Below, piece by piece: positions 1-8,080 of a DNA stretch of 64,000 nucleotides; position 1 is the first letter of the stretch; each line of letters starts with the position of its first letter. The position numbers and the translations under genes were made by a program. Origin of the DNA: Chitinophagaceae bacterium (GTDB lineage: Bacteria; Bacteroidota; Bacteroidia; Chitinophagales; Chitinophagaceae); assembly GCA_016708765.1 (NCBI GenBank), contig JADJFD010000004.1, positions 248,001 to 312,000 on the forward strand. Direction: 5' to 3'. The notes below the pieces were generated by a model, which saw only the letters and a program-made list of their open reading frames with translations, was not told the origin of the DNA and did no database searches.

Positions 1-122
1 TGATACTTGGATTTATGTTTACCGTTTGGTTTGCAGGAAAAATTTACCGCACAGGTATATTAATGTATGGCAAAAAACCAAGTTGGAAAGAAATGATCAA
101 ATGGGCATTTAGAAAAAACTAA
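1..122 (+). CDS. ABC-2 type transporter permease, C-terminal fragment
   Basis: Only the last 39 codons lie in the window (first complete codon at position 3, TAA stop at 120-122). The fragment has the end of a hydrophobic helix followed by a basic tail containing GKIYRTGILMYGKKPSW. This ending resembles ABC-2/NatB-like permeases of Bacteroidota, which form the membrane part of an efflux ABC transporter. The gene starts before the window, so substrate and full architecture cannot be judged. A strong terminator follows directly. The family call rests on a short but characteristic tail. Confidence 0.6.
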   Translation, partial: ILGFMFTVWFAGKIYRTGILMYGKKPSWKEMIKWAFRKN

Positions 123-147
123 CTGCTTTTTAAATTAAAATAGCAAA

Positions 148-177
148 CCCATTCCGCTTTAGCGAAATGGGTTTTTT
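148..177 (+). terminator. Rho-independent terminator after the ABC permease
   Basis: A 10-bp stem (CCCATTCCGC / GCGAAATGGG, one mismatch) with a TTTA loop is followed by six T residues. It lies 25 nt after the permease stop and ends that transcription unit. Confidence 0.85.
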
Positions 178-287
178 GTTAAAATTTTCCTGTTTTACAT
201 AACAATGTAACCAAATACGAATTCAATCGTATATTTGATACGAAAACTTTCGTTCAATAATATTTTGCCATTTAAAAAATACAAAAA

Positions 288-1105
288 ATGAAACCAAGAA
301 CCATTTTAAACAATCGCTTATTGATTGTGCTATTAACAGCTGGACTCACAGTTGGCCTTATTTCCTGGGATTATCAACAAACACCGGGTCAGTTCAAACA
401 ATCAATGAATGATACAACGCCGAAGAACAAAAACTACGATCGGGATAAAAAAGTAAGAAATCTCGATGATGTGCTGGAAGAACTGGATGCTGCTGATTTG
501 AATATCAGCATGGAGAATATTCAACAGGAATTGGCAGCAGCTATAAAAGGTATTGATCAGGAAAAATAAAACTCGAGATTGAAAAAGCGATAGCACAAAT
601 TGATCTGGCAAAGATTCAGCAAGAAGTACAAGAGTCATTGGCAAAGGTTGACTTTTCTAAAATACAGGCAGAACTGGCTGAAGCGATAAAAAGTGTTGAC
701 TTAGAAAAAATTCAAAAAGAAGTACAGGAATCACTTGCAAAAGTTGATTGGGATAAAATAAAAGTCGAAATAGACCAAGTAAAAAATATCGATTTCAAAA
801 AAATTCAGGATGAAATGAAAGAGCTCGGCCCAAAAGTGGAAAAGGAATTAAAGAAAGCTAAAATTGAAATTGAAAAAGCGAAAGCAGAAATCAAAGAATT
901 TAAAACTTTTACTGACGGTTTGGATAGTGACGGACTGATTAATAAAAAAGAAGGCTTTTCATTAAAGCATAAAGACGGAGAACTTTTCATTAATGGAAAC
1001 AAAGCATCTGAAATGACATACACCAAATACAGAAGCTTTTTGGAAAAACATAAACAATTCAATATTAAAATAAGCGACGACGACTTCAAACTCGATATTG
1101 ATTAA
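288..1105 (+). CDS. Membrane-anchored coiled-coil repeat protein, frameshifted
   Basis: Family not recognised. The gene starts at ATG 288 with one N-terminal membrane segment (residues about 10-27). A charged region built of repeats of about 28 residues follows, with the pattern IQxELxxAIKxIDxEKIQxEVQESLAKVD, predicted to form a long coiled coil, and a small mixed C-terminal domain ends the protein. The reading frame breaks at about 562-570: the first frame stops at 567-569, while the repeat pattern continues without loss in the -1 frame from about 566 to the stop at 1103-1105. Adding one A to the A5 run restores a single protein of about 272 residues. A separate start at TTG 638 would cut through a repeat unit and is unlikely. 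The break may be a sequence error or a real shift. Confidence 0.6.
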
Positions 1106-1146
1106 CAATTTAGTTTAGTGTGTGGTATAGTATAGCCATGAAAAGC

Positions 1147-1174
1147 AATAGTCCCGTTTCTACGGGACTATTTT
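1147..1174. terminator. Terminator hairpin between convergent genes
   Basis: A perfect 11-bp inverted repeat (AATAGTCCCGT / ACGGGACTATT) with a 4-nt loop lies between two convergent genes. It has T residues on the right and A residues on the left, so it can serve both strands. Confidence 0.8.
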
Positions 1175-1200
1175 AATTATTTAAATATTTTATTTATTTT

Positions 1201-1599
1201 TTAAAATCCACCATGCCCAAATGGCGATGGAATAATGTCGAACTCTGGAGCTTCTATCATTTCGATATTTAATTGGAAAGCTTCATCAGTTTTTATAACA
1301 ACTTTTTCCTTTGTAATTTTTCTGTAGCCTGATTTCTCAAAAATAAATTTATAAGTACCTGGCTTCAACTCATTAAAATTATAACCGCCATATTCATCAG
1401 TAGAAACTATTTGCTCTTTTTTAGAAACAAGAATTGCCGTTACAGATACATCTTTTACTGGCTTTTTGGTTGCAGAGTGAATGACAAAACCATTGATTTC
1501 ATCTTTCTTGCCTTCGCCAGGATTTGGCCAACCTGTATTGGCATTGGCTGCGGTATATCCTAAAAAGGAAATCGCAATAAATAATAATTTCTTTTTCAT
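1201..1599 (-). CDS. Secreted carboxypeptidase-regulatory-like domain protein
   Basis: A 132-residue protein with a Sec signal peptide (MKKKLLFIAISFLGYTAANA). Residues about 36-112 form a single CarboxypepD_reg-like beta-sandwich: GFVIHSATKKPVKDVSV at its start, then DEYGGYNFNELKPGTYKF and FEKSGYRK. Such domains are common in Bacteroidota envelope proteins, usually as the N-terminal part of TonB-dependent receptors. Here the domain is alone and the protein ends in a short Pro/Gly-rich tail (SPFGHGGF), so it is probably a small periplasmic or surface protein. Function is unknown. It converges on the coiled-coil gene across the hairpin at 1147-1174. Confidence 0.7.
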   Translation of the reverse strand: MKKKLLFIAISFLGYTAANANTGWPNPGEGKKDEINGFVIHSATKKPVKDVSVTAILVSKKEQIVSTDEYGGYNFNELKPGTYKFIFEKSGYRKITKEKVVIKTDEAFQLNIEMIEAPEFDIIPSPFGHGGF

Positions 1600-1765
1600 C
1601 TGAAAATTTTATTTTGTTTTTGCCAGATAGAATTCCGCATAAAAATTATCATCGACTTTTTGTATAAATTACTTGATAATTTTTATACTGCATTTCATTG
1701 CACTTTAATTGAATGGTTTACTAATAACCTTTCTGCACTTATCAAGTTGGTAATGACAAATAAAA

Positions 1766-2749
1766 TTAGAGCATTTTTACCGGATTCGCCAAACCTTCTG
1801 TAAACTCTTTCCAAACATTTTTGACGATCTGCCCGGCTGGCAAAATATCATCTAACAAAGCACTTACCTGCCCTATTTCAAGCTCACCTTCGGCCAAATT
1901 GCCTTCAAACATTCCTTGCTTTTGCCCTTGCTTTTCCCAATAAGGTTTTCAACTCTTCTACCGTTGCTCCTCTTTTTCTGCTTCATCCACTTCTTTAAAA
2001 AAATCATTTTTCAAAAGCCTTACTGGAGTCAGTTCTTTCATTGCCAACTTGGTATCTCCTTCCTTCGAATTAATTACTTCGTTTTTAAAATTGATATGAG
2101 AGGAAGCTTCTTCACTTGCCACAAACCTGCTCCCCAACTGCACTCCTTCTGCCCCCATCACCATGGCCGCCAGCATCTGCCTGCCATTGGCAATGCCTCC
2201 TGCCGCTATCACGGGAATTTTGACCGCTTCAACTACTGCCGGTATCAATACCATCGTTGTTGTTTCCTCTCTCCCATTATGTCCACCAGCTTCAAAGCCT
2301 TCCGCCACCACAGCATCACATCCTGCTTCTTCAGATTTTTTTGCAAATTTGGAAGAGCTTATCACATGCACAACAGTAATTCCTTTTTCTTTTAAGACGC
2401 TGGTCCATGTCTTTGGGTTACCGGCAGATGTAAAAACAATTTTTACACCTTCTTCTATAATAATATCAATATGCTTGTCAAAAGCTGGGTATAGTAAGGG
2501 TACGTTTACTCCAAAAGGTAGGATTGTTGCAGCTTTACATTTACGAATATGTTCTCGTAAGACATCAGGATACATCGATCCGCTGCCTATAATGCCTAAG
2601 CCACCAGCATTACTTACAGCACTGGCCAGTTTCCAGCCGCTTGCCCAAATCATTCCAGCTTGGATAATGGGATAATCTATTCCAAAAAGTTTTGTAATAC
2701 GATTGGAGAAACCCACTGTCCCCCTAAAGGAGGAACTTAATGCTGTCAT
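1766..2749 (-). CDS. Nitronate monooxygenase (2-nitropropane dioxygenase family), frameshifted
   Basis: FMN-dependent TIM-barrel enzyme that oxidises alkyl nitronates. The frame from 2749 gives 263 residues with family landmarks: RITKLFGIDYPIIQAGM, SNAGGLGIIGSGSM, KIVFTSAGNP, the EGFEAGGHNGREE flavin/catalytic His region and IAAGGIANGRQM. The frame stops at 1958, but the expected C terminus continues in other frames: RGATVEELKTLLGKARAK, then QGMFEGN, GELEIGQVSALLDD and NPVKML with a stop at 1766-1768. The breaks are a missing A in an A5 run near 1972 and a compensating shift near 1930, so the total length stays divisible by three. The first 11 residues (MTALSSSFRGT) come from a palindromic repeat; GTG at 2716, just before RITKLFG, may be the true start. 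Confidence 0.8.
2716..2739. repeat. CCCCTAAAGGAGG-type palindromic repeat at the NMO start
   Basis: A short palindromic sequence (tccccctaaaggaggaact) overlaps the first codons assigned to the nitronate monooxygenase. It resembles the element at 2820-2842 and the CCCCTCCGAAGGAGGGG elements found in uvrA and metG, and is probably a degenerate copy of the same family. Confidence 0.45.
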
Positions 2750-2819
2750 TTCATTCGTTTTAGAAAATTATTCTAATCACACTGCAATAAAGCACTAAGA
2801 TACTTTAAGAAAATTATTT

Positions 2820-2842
2820 ACTCCCCTTTAGGGGTTGGGGGT
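2820..2842. repeat. CCCCTTTAGGGG palindromic repeat
   Basis: The sequence ctcccctttaggggttgggg contains the palindrome CCCCTTTAGGGG followed by a TTGGGG tail. The same palindrome-plus-TTGGGG layout occurs in the uvrA copy (13331-13362). It lies just downstream of the stop of the nucleotidyltransferase gene and could also act as a weak terminator hairpin for it. Confidence 0.5.
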
Positions 2843-2844
2843 TC

Positions 2845-3834
2845 TTATCCCAAATCTATACTTGTATTATCTCCAATATTTAGCGAACGGGATTCGCCAC
2901 GAAGATTGGTATCACTACCTATTACAGAATCATCCAGCACAATATCATAAAGATTAGAAAACGAACCAATGATAGAATCTTTAAGAATTGAACTTTCAAT
3001 AATTGAATTTTCGCCAATGGTAACATTAGGACCTATTATAGAATTTTTAATATTACATCCACCACCAATACTTACTGGCTGAACAATCACCGTATTTTCA
3101 AATTCATTAGGATCTGCTGTTGCTCCAAACTTTTTAAGCAATGTAGCATTCGATTCCAGCAATGTTTCTTTTCGGCCACAATCAAACCAATTTTCTACTT
3201 TGAACGATTTGAATTTAGAACCCATTTTAATCATGCAATCCAATGCATCGGTTAAACTAAATTCACCATGACTGCGTAGCCCTTCCCGTATATTACTTTC
3301 CAGGCATTGAAACATTTGCTCTGTTTCTTTAATCTTGTACACACCAACCAATGCCATATTCGATTTTGGGATCTGTGGCTTTTCAACAACACGACTGATA
3401 AATCCATCATCTTCAATTTCCGCCACACCAAAATCTCTCGGGTCATCCACTTTTCTTACTCCAATCATCGAAAAAGGACTGTCCACCACTTCCTGAATAT
3501 TGTATTCACAAATTGTATCGCCCAACACTACAAAAACATCTTCTTGATTTACAATTGTTCTCGTCATTCGAATAGCATGGCCTACACCTTGTCTGTCAAT
3601 CTGGTGTATATAATGTGCTTTTATTTCAGGGTATTTGCTTTTTACAAAATCCTGAATTTTATCGCCCAGATAACCTACAATAAATATAAATTCATTGATG
3701 CCTGCTTCTTTCAACTGATCGATAATAATCCCGAGAACCGTCTTTCCTGCAAGCGGAATAAGTGCCTTAGGCTGTGTGTAACTATGAGGACGCAACTTGG
3801 TGCCTGCGCCGGCCACTGGTATGATAGCTTTCAT
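2845..3834 (-). CDS. Sugar-phosphate nucleotidyltransferase with left-handed beta-helix tail
   Basis: A 329-residue cytosolic enzyme that transfers a nucleotide to a sugar phosphate, forming an activated sugar for polysaccharide or cell-wall synthesis. Residues 1-230 are the NTP_transferase fold: MKAIIPVAGAGTKLRPHSY (a variant of the GxGTRLRPLT loop), KALIPLAGKTVL, then VVLGDTICEY with the metal-binding Asp, VVEKP and the ENWFDCGRKETLL sugar-binding segment. Residues about 250-325 hold hexapeptide-like repeats (IGPNVTIGENSIIESSILKD), typical of long glucose-1-phosphate thymidylyl- or uridylyltransferase-like proteins. The GxGTKLR form of the signature and the helix tail leave the exact sugar and nucleotide open. 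Confidence 0.8.
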   Translation of the reverse strand: MKAIIPVAGAGTKLRPHSYTQPKALIPLAGKTVLGIIIDQLKEAGINEFIFIVGYLGDKIQDFVKSKYPEIKAHYIHQIDRQGVGHAIRMTRTIVNQEDVFVVLGDTICEYNIQEVVDSPFSMIGVRKVDDPRDFGVAEIEDDGFISRVVEKPQIPKSNMALVGVYKIKETEQMFQCLESNIREGLRSHGEFSLTDALDCMIKMGSKFKSFKVENWFDCGRKETLLESNATLLKKFGATADPNEFENTVIVQPVSIGGGCNIKNSIIGPNVTIGENSIIESSILKDSIIGSFSNLYDIVLDDSVIGSDTNLRGESRSLNIGDNTSIDLG

Positions 3835-3964
3835 CTATAAATTTTACAGTTCACTACTACAATGATCTGCGGTGGTTTGGTTACTAATCAAAAGCCAACG
3901 AAAGTAAGACATTTCAAATAAACAAAATATTAAGCCATAAAAGCAATAACAACTTTCGCTATCT

Positions 3965-3972
3965 TATTTTTG
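3965..3972 (+). promoter_or_regulatory. -7 box of the glyA promoter
   Basis: TATTTTTG fits the Bacteroidota -7 consensus TAnnTTTG exactly. No clear -33 TTTG is seen at the usual distance. Transcription from here would place the 60-bp repeat at 3999-4058 in the glyA 5' leader. Confidence 0.5.
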
Positions 3973-3998
3973 TAAAGATATTTTTTGTGCCGGGCTGC

Positions 3999-4058
3999 AG
4001 TACTACTATCACCGTCTGTTGCGTCGCACTCTTCATCGTTCAGTAATTCTATTCAGCA
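3999..4058 (+). repeat. 60-bp dispersed repeat, copy 1 (glyA leader)
   Basis: One of four copies. The core is AGTACTACTATCACCGTCTG then TTGCGTCGCACTCTT, and the end is ATTCTATTCAGCA. It shares about 33 of the first 37 positions with the copy at 42395 and ends 1 nt before the glyA ATG. It is open in the glyA frame, which would otherwise extend the protein artificially from GTG 3985. Confidence 0.75.
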
Positions 4059-4059
4059 A

Positions 4060-5337
4060 ATGCAAAGAGACACTGTTTTATTCGACCTCATCAACAAAGA
4101 GCTAGATCGTCAACGCAATGGCATTGAGTTAATCGCCTCCGAAAACTTTACTTCCTTGCAGGTAATGCAGGCAATGGGAACAGTACCTACTAATAAATAT
4201 GCAGAAGGCTATCCCGGCAAAAGATATTATGGCGGATGTGAAGTGGTGGATGAAATAGAAACACTGGCTATTGAAAGATTAAAAAAAGTATTCAACTGCT
4301 CATGGGCAAATGTGCAACCACATAGTGGCGCACAAGCCAATGGTGCTGTTTTTCTGGCGGTAATGAAACCCGGAGAAAAATTCTTAGGTCTCGATCTAAG
4401 CATGGGCGGACATCTTACACATGGCAGTCCCGCCAACTTCAGTGGTAAAACATATAATGCATTGCATTACGGAGTAACAAAAGATGGCATTGTAGATTAC
4501 GAGCAGCTAGAAGCAAAAGCAAGAGCAGAAAAACCTAAAATGATAATTTGCGGCGCATCTGCATACAGTCGTGATTGGGATTACAAACGCATCCGAGCAG
4601 TGGCCGATGAAATTGGTGCAGTAGTATTTGCAGACATTGCACATCCTGCCGGATTAATTGCAGCTGGTTTATTAAACGATCCGTTCGATCATTGTCATAT
4701 TGTAAGTTCTACTACACATAAAACATTAAGAGGACCAAGAGGCGGCATCATTATGCTTCGCCATGATTTTGAAAACCCATGGGGAATAAAAGACCCGAAA
4801 GGAAATTTAAGAAAGATGAGTTCGTTGCTAGACCTTGCAGTTTTTCCAGGCACACAAGGTGGACCACTGGAACATGTTATTGCAGCAAAAGCAGTTGCCT
4901 TTGGTGAAATACTAAATGAAGATTTTAAAGCTTACGGCAAACAGGTAATCAATAATGCACAGGCTATGGCAAAGGCTTTTGTAAGCCGTGGCTATAATCT
5001 TATTAGCAATGGTACAGATAATCATTTAATGCTGATTGATCTTCGCAATAAAAACCTGACGGGTAAAAAAGCACAGGAAACATTAGACAAAGCACATATC
5101 ACTTTAAATAAAAATGCAGTGCCTTTTGATGATAAATCACCTTTTGTTACTTCAGGTATAAGAATAGGTGTACCAGCCGTAACCACAAGAGGTATGCTGG
5201 AAGCACATATGGAAACGATTGTGGAAATGATAGACAAAGTATTGATGAATGCAGATGATGAAAATGTAATTAACAATGTAAGAAGTGAAGTAAAAACATT
5301 TATGCAGCAGTTTCCACTTTATCCTGAATTAGGTTAA
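4060..5337 (+). CDS. glyA: Serine hydroxymethyltransferase
   Basis: A 425-residue PLP enzyme that interconverts serine and glycine with tetrahydrofolate, the main source of one-carbon units. The start is placed at ATG 4060 (MQRDTVLFDLINKELDRQRN), which matches the usual SHMT N terminus. Landmarks: IELIASENFTS near residue 25, YPGKRYYGGCE, HSGAQAN, DIAHPAGLIAAG, the PLP-lysine segment STTHKTLRGPRGG (Lys near 218), FPGTQGGPLEHVIAAKA and GIRIGVPAVTTRG. The frame is open upstream to 3985 only because a repeat element lies there without stops. The DUF4293 gene follows 25 nt later. Confidence 0.97.
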   Translation: MQRDTVLFDLINKELDRQRNGIELIASENFTSLQVMQAMGTVPTNKYAEGYPGKRYYGGCEVVDEIETLAIERLKKVFNCSWANVQPHSGAQANGAVFLAVMKPGEKFLGLDLSMGGHLTHGSPANFSGKTYNALHYGVTKDGIVDYEQLEAKARAEKPKMIICGASAYSRDWDYKRIRAVADEIGAVVFADIAHPAGLIAAGLLNDPFDHCHIVSSTTHKTLRGPRGGIIMLRHDFENPWGIKDPKGNLRKMSSLLDLAVFPGTQGGPLEHVIAAKAVAFGEILNEDFKAYGKQVINNAQAMAKAFVSRGYNLISNGTDNHLMLIDLRNKNLTGKKAQETLDKAHITLNKNAVPFDDKSPFVTSGIRIGVPAVTTRGMLEAHMETIVEMIDKVLMNADDENVINNVRSEVKTFMQQFPLYPELG

Positions 5338-5362
5338 TATTGATCTATTAAAATCTTCTAAC

Positions 5363-5785
5363 ATGATACAACGTCAACAAACACTTTGGTTAATATTGGC
5401 TACCGTTGCTGCCGCACTTACTTTTAAATTCCCTTTTGCAACCGGCGAAGAGATTGTCAAGAATACAACAATGAAACAATTGGTAGAAACTACAGCAGCT
5501 AATAATTTCTTTACATTGATACTCACCATTGCAGCTACCATTATTTCTACTATTACCATCTTTATGTTCAAGGATCGTAGTATGCAAATAAAACTTTGCT
5601 TGCTAGGCCTTTTAATTGCTATCGGAATTCTTACACTCTACATTTTGGAAATGAATAAACTTATTTCCGGCACACCTGCTATATGGGCATTGCTACCTGC
5701 GTTAGTTGTCATAGGTTATTTCATGGCTTTTCGTAACATACGAAAAGATCAAAAGCTGGTAAAATCGTTAGATAAACTAAGATAA
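5363..5785 (+). CDS. DUF4293 family integral membrane protein
   Basis: A 140-residue protein with four predicted membrane helices (about residues 5-22, 47-69, 77-95 and 104-124) and a short basic C terminus. The start MIQRQQTLWLILA matches the conserved MIQRxQSxxL opening of DUF4293 proteins, which are found almost only in Bacteroidota. No function is known. It lies 25 nt after glyA and is probably cotranscribed. Confidence 0.8.
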   Translation: MIQRQQTLWLILATVAAALTFKFPFATGEEIVKNTTMKQLVETTAANNFFTLILTIAATIISTITIFMFKDRSMQIKLCLLGLLIAIGILTLYILEMNKLISGTPAIWALLPALVVIGYFMAFRNIRKDQKLVKSLDKLR

Positions 5786-5816
5786 TAGCTTTTCTAAATA
5801 CAATTTGTTGATACGC

Positions 5817-5837
5817 TTACTTACTACCCGTAAGTAA
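5817..5837. other. Small hairpin in the 5786-6091 gap
   Basis: Perfect 8-bp arms TTACTTAC / GTAAGTAA around a 5-nt loop lie 32 nt after the DUF4293 gene. There is no T tract, so its role as a terminator is doubtful. Nothing else was recognised in this gap of about 300 nt. Confidence 0.35.
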
Positions 5838-6091
5838 TTCTACTGTAGAAGAAATCGGTTGCTCATGAAAATCTACGAACTATATTTTCTTCAATGAGAC
5901 TTAATTCGGGCAATTAAAAAAACACTCCGGTCATTTATTTTTTACTCCTTCATCATTCAGCCTATTTTATTCTAAGGATTTCATTACAATCCGGCTAAGT
6001 GCTAACACTAATTTCCCGAAAATACTTGCACAGCTTCTTGCATTGGCCTTTGGCAACACATACATTTAAGTTGTATCCAAATCCACCTTGT

Positions 6092-8017
6092 ATGAAGACC
6101 ACCTATCTCTTCACTGTATTTTTACTATACGCAAATTTTTCATTTGCGCAAATAAACTCAACCACTCCATGGATATGGATGGAAGGAGATAATACGATTA
6201 ACCAAAAAGGAATTTACGGCTCGCAGAACGTTTCAAATAATAACAACAAACCTGGAGCAAGAAACTCATCCTCCACCTGGACAGATGCAACAGGAAGCCT
6301 TTGGCTTTTTGGTGGCTTCGGGCATTCCTCAACTTCTCAAGGTTATCTTAATGATCTTTGGAAATATTCTCCGGCAACAAGTGAGTGGATAGGGATGCAT
6401 GGCGATAACACTGCAGGAAAATATGGAGTGTATGGCACACAAGGCATTGCCAGCTCTACCTATAAACCCGGTTCATCTTATCAAAGTGTTTCATGGACTG
6501 ATAAAGACGGAAACCTTTGGCTATTCGGAGGCTTTGGATACAGCAGTGCTTCAATGGGCTTGCTAAATGCACTATGGAAATATAATACAGCAACAAATCA
6601 ATGGACATGGGTAAAAGGAAATAACACTGTAAATGCTGCTGGTAGTTATGGCACTAAATCCGTTGCAAACATTAACAACTTTCCCGGTGCAAGACATAGT
6701 AGCCAAACATGGGTAGATGCCGCTGGCAACTTATGGTTATTTGGAGGCAATGGCTATGCAGGAAGCACTGAAGGCATTTTAAATGATCTCTGGAAATATA
6801 ATATAGCTACGAATGAATGGACTTGGATTAATGGAGATAATACCATTAATCAACCCGCCGTATATGGAACCAAAGCTGTTACATCCGCAACAAACAAACC
6901 CGGAGCAAGATATGTAAGCACATCCTGGCAAGATGCAACTGGTAATGTTTGGATGTTTGGTGGCTATGGTTATGATGAAACTTTTGCCGGCAACTTAAAT
7001 GATATGTGGAAATACAATCCATCAACCAATCAATGGACATGGATGCAAGGCAACAAAACAATTGATCAAAAAGCTGTGTTTGGTACACAAGGCGTTCCAT
7101 CTATTACGAATAAGCCCGGTTCAAGATATGTAAGCAACTCATGGGCAGATGCAGCCGGCGAATTATGGATGTTTGGCGGTTATGGTTTTGATCAGATTAA
7201 TTCTGGTTATCTCAATGACCTTTGGAAATACAATACAACCAACAATACCTGGACATGGATAAAAGGTGATAACAACGTTGACCAACGTGGAGTGTATGGC
7301 ACACAAGGCCTGGCAAACACCGCCAATAAATCTGGTGCAAGAACAGGTGCTGTTTCCTGGGCAGATGGTATCGGCAACCTATGGATGTTTGGTGGCTATG
7401 GTTATGATGGAACCCGGTCTGGTGTGCTGAACGACATGTGGAAACTGGGAAACTTTCAGCCAATACTTCCATTACACCTGCTACAATTCAGTGGAGTGCT
7501 TAACAATACGGTACAATTGCAATGGCAAACAGAACAGGAAAAAGATTTCAATCATTTTAATATACAACGCAGTGTTGATGGCATCAACTTTACAAACATA
7601 GGAAGCATAAATGGAAATAATTGTAACAGCAAAAACAATTATAATTATGCCGACAATAGTTTGCAAGTGCTAAATGCACAAAAGATTTTTTATAGATTAC
7701 AGTTGATGGATATAGACGAGAAATTTACCTACAGCAAAATAATTTCCTTTAACCTCACTCAAAATGCTGGAAGCATTACCGCTTTCCCTAATCCGGCTGC
7801 GGAATCAATCAACTTATCATTTACACAAATTAAAAAAGGAAATACCGAAATCAGCATTACCAACATGGCAGGCAACACGGTAAAGAAAAATAATCAGTAC
7901 TTAAGTGTAGGAAAGGTAAGTCTGAACATCGATGTAAACACTTTATCTCCGGGAGCATACATCGCAACAGTCATAAATGATAGTGGAATAAAGCAGTTGA
8001 AATTTATAAAACAATAA
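6092..8017 (+). CDS. Secreted Kelch-repeat protein with T9SS sorting domain
   Basis: A 641-residue protein. The start is set at ATG 6092 because MKTTYLFTVFLLYANFSFAQ is a clear signal peptide; the frame open back to 5999 has no good start. Residues about 22-450 contain six repeats of about 70 residues with the pattern PGARxxSxxWxDAxGNLWLFGG, LNDLWKYN, WTWxxGDNT and VYGT, forming a Kelch-type beta-propeller. A fibronectin-like region with the LLQFSGVLNNTVQLQWQTEQ boundary segment follows. The last 75 residues are a type A T9SS sorting domain (ITAFPNPAAESINL ... LKFIKQ). It is expected to be exported by type IX secretion and anchored at the surface. Ligand unknown. Confidence 0.85.
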   Translation: MKTTYLFTVFLLYANFSFAQINSTTPWIWMEGDNTINQKGIYGSQNVSNNNNKPGARNSSSTWTDATGSLWLFGGFGHSSTSQGYLNDLWKYSPATSEWIGMHGDNTAGKYGVYGTQGIASSTYKPGSSYQSVSWTDKDGNLWLFGGFGYSSASMGLLNALWKYNTATNQWTWVKGNNTVNAAGSYGTKSVANINNFPGARHSSQTWVDAAGNLWLFGGNGYAGSTEGILNDLWKYNIATNEWTWINGDNTINQPAVYGTKAVTSATNKPGARYVSTSWQDATGNVWMFGGYGYDETFAGNLNDMWKYNPSTNQWTWMQGNKTIDQKAVFGTQGVPSITNKPGSRYVSNSWADAAGELWMFGGYGFDQINSGYLNDLWKYNTTNNTWTWIKGDNNVDQRGVYGTQGLANTANKSGARTGAVSWADGIGNLWMFGGYGYDGTRSGVLNDMWKLGNFQPILPLHLLQFSGVLNNTVQLQWQTEQEKDFNHFNIQRSVDGINFTNIGSINGNNCNSKNNYNYADNSLQVLNAQKIFYRLQLMDIDEKFTYSKIISFNLTQNAGSITAFPNPAAESINLSFTQIKKGNTEISITNMAGNTVKKNNQYLSVGKVSLNIDVNTLSPGAYIATVINDSGIKQLKFIKQ

Positions 8018-8023
8018 TAAATG

Positions 8024-8052
8024 AAAAGAGGAGCAAATCAGCTCCTCTTTTT
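8024..8052. terminator. Bidirectional terminator between convergent T9SS genes
   Basis: An 11-bp perfect stem (AAAAGAGGAGC / GCTCCTCTTTT) with loop AAATCA is followed by T residues on both strands. It separates the Kelch protein and the 909-residue protein. Confidence 0.85.
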
Positions 8053-8080
8053 TCATGTTCAAAGTTTGGTACTCTCTCTG

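Noticed and set aside
3985..4059. N-terminal extension of SHMT from GTG 3985
   Set aside because: The 25 residues come from the dispersed repeat, and the family N terminus begins at ATG 4060.
3973..4059. Riboswitch in the glyA leader
   Set aside because: The leader is filled by a repeat that also occurs in front of unrelated genes, and no known glycine, THF or SAM riboswitch core was recognised.
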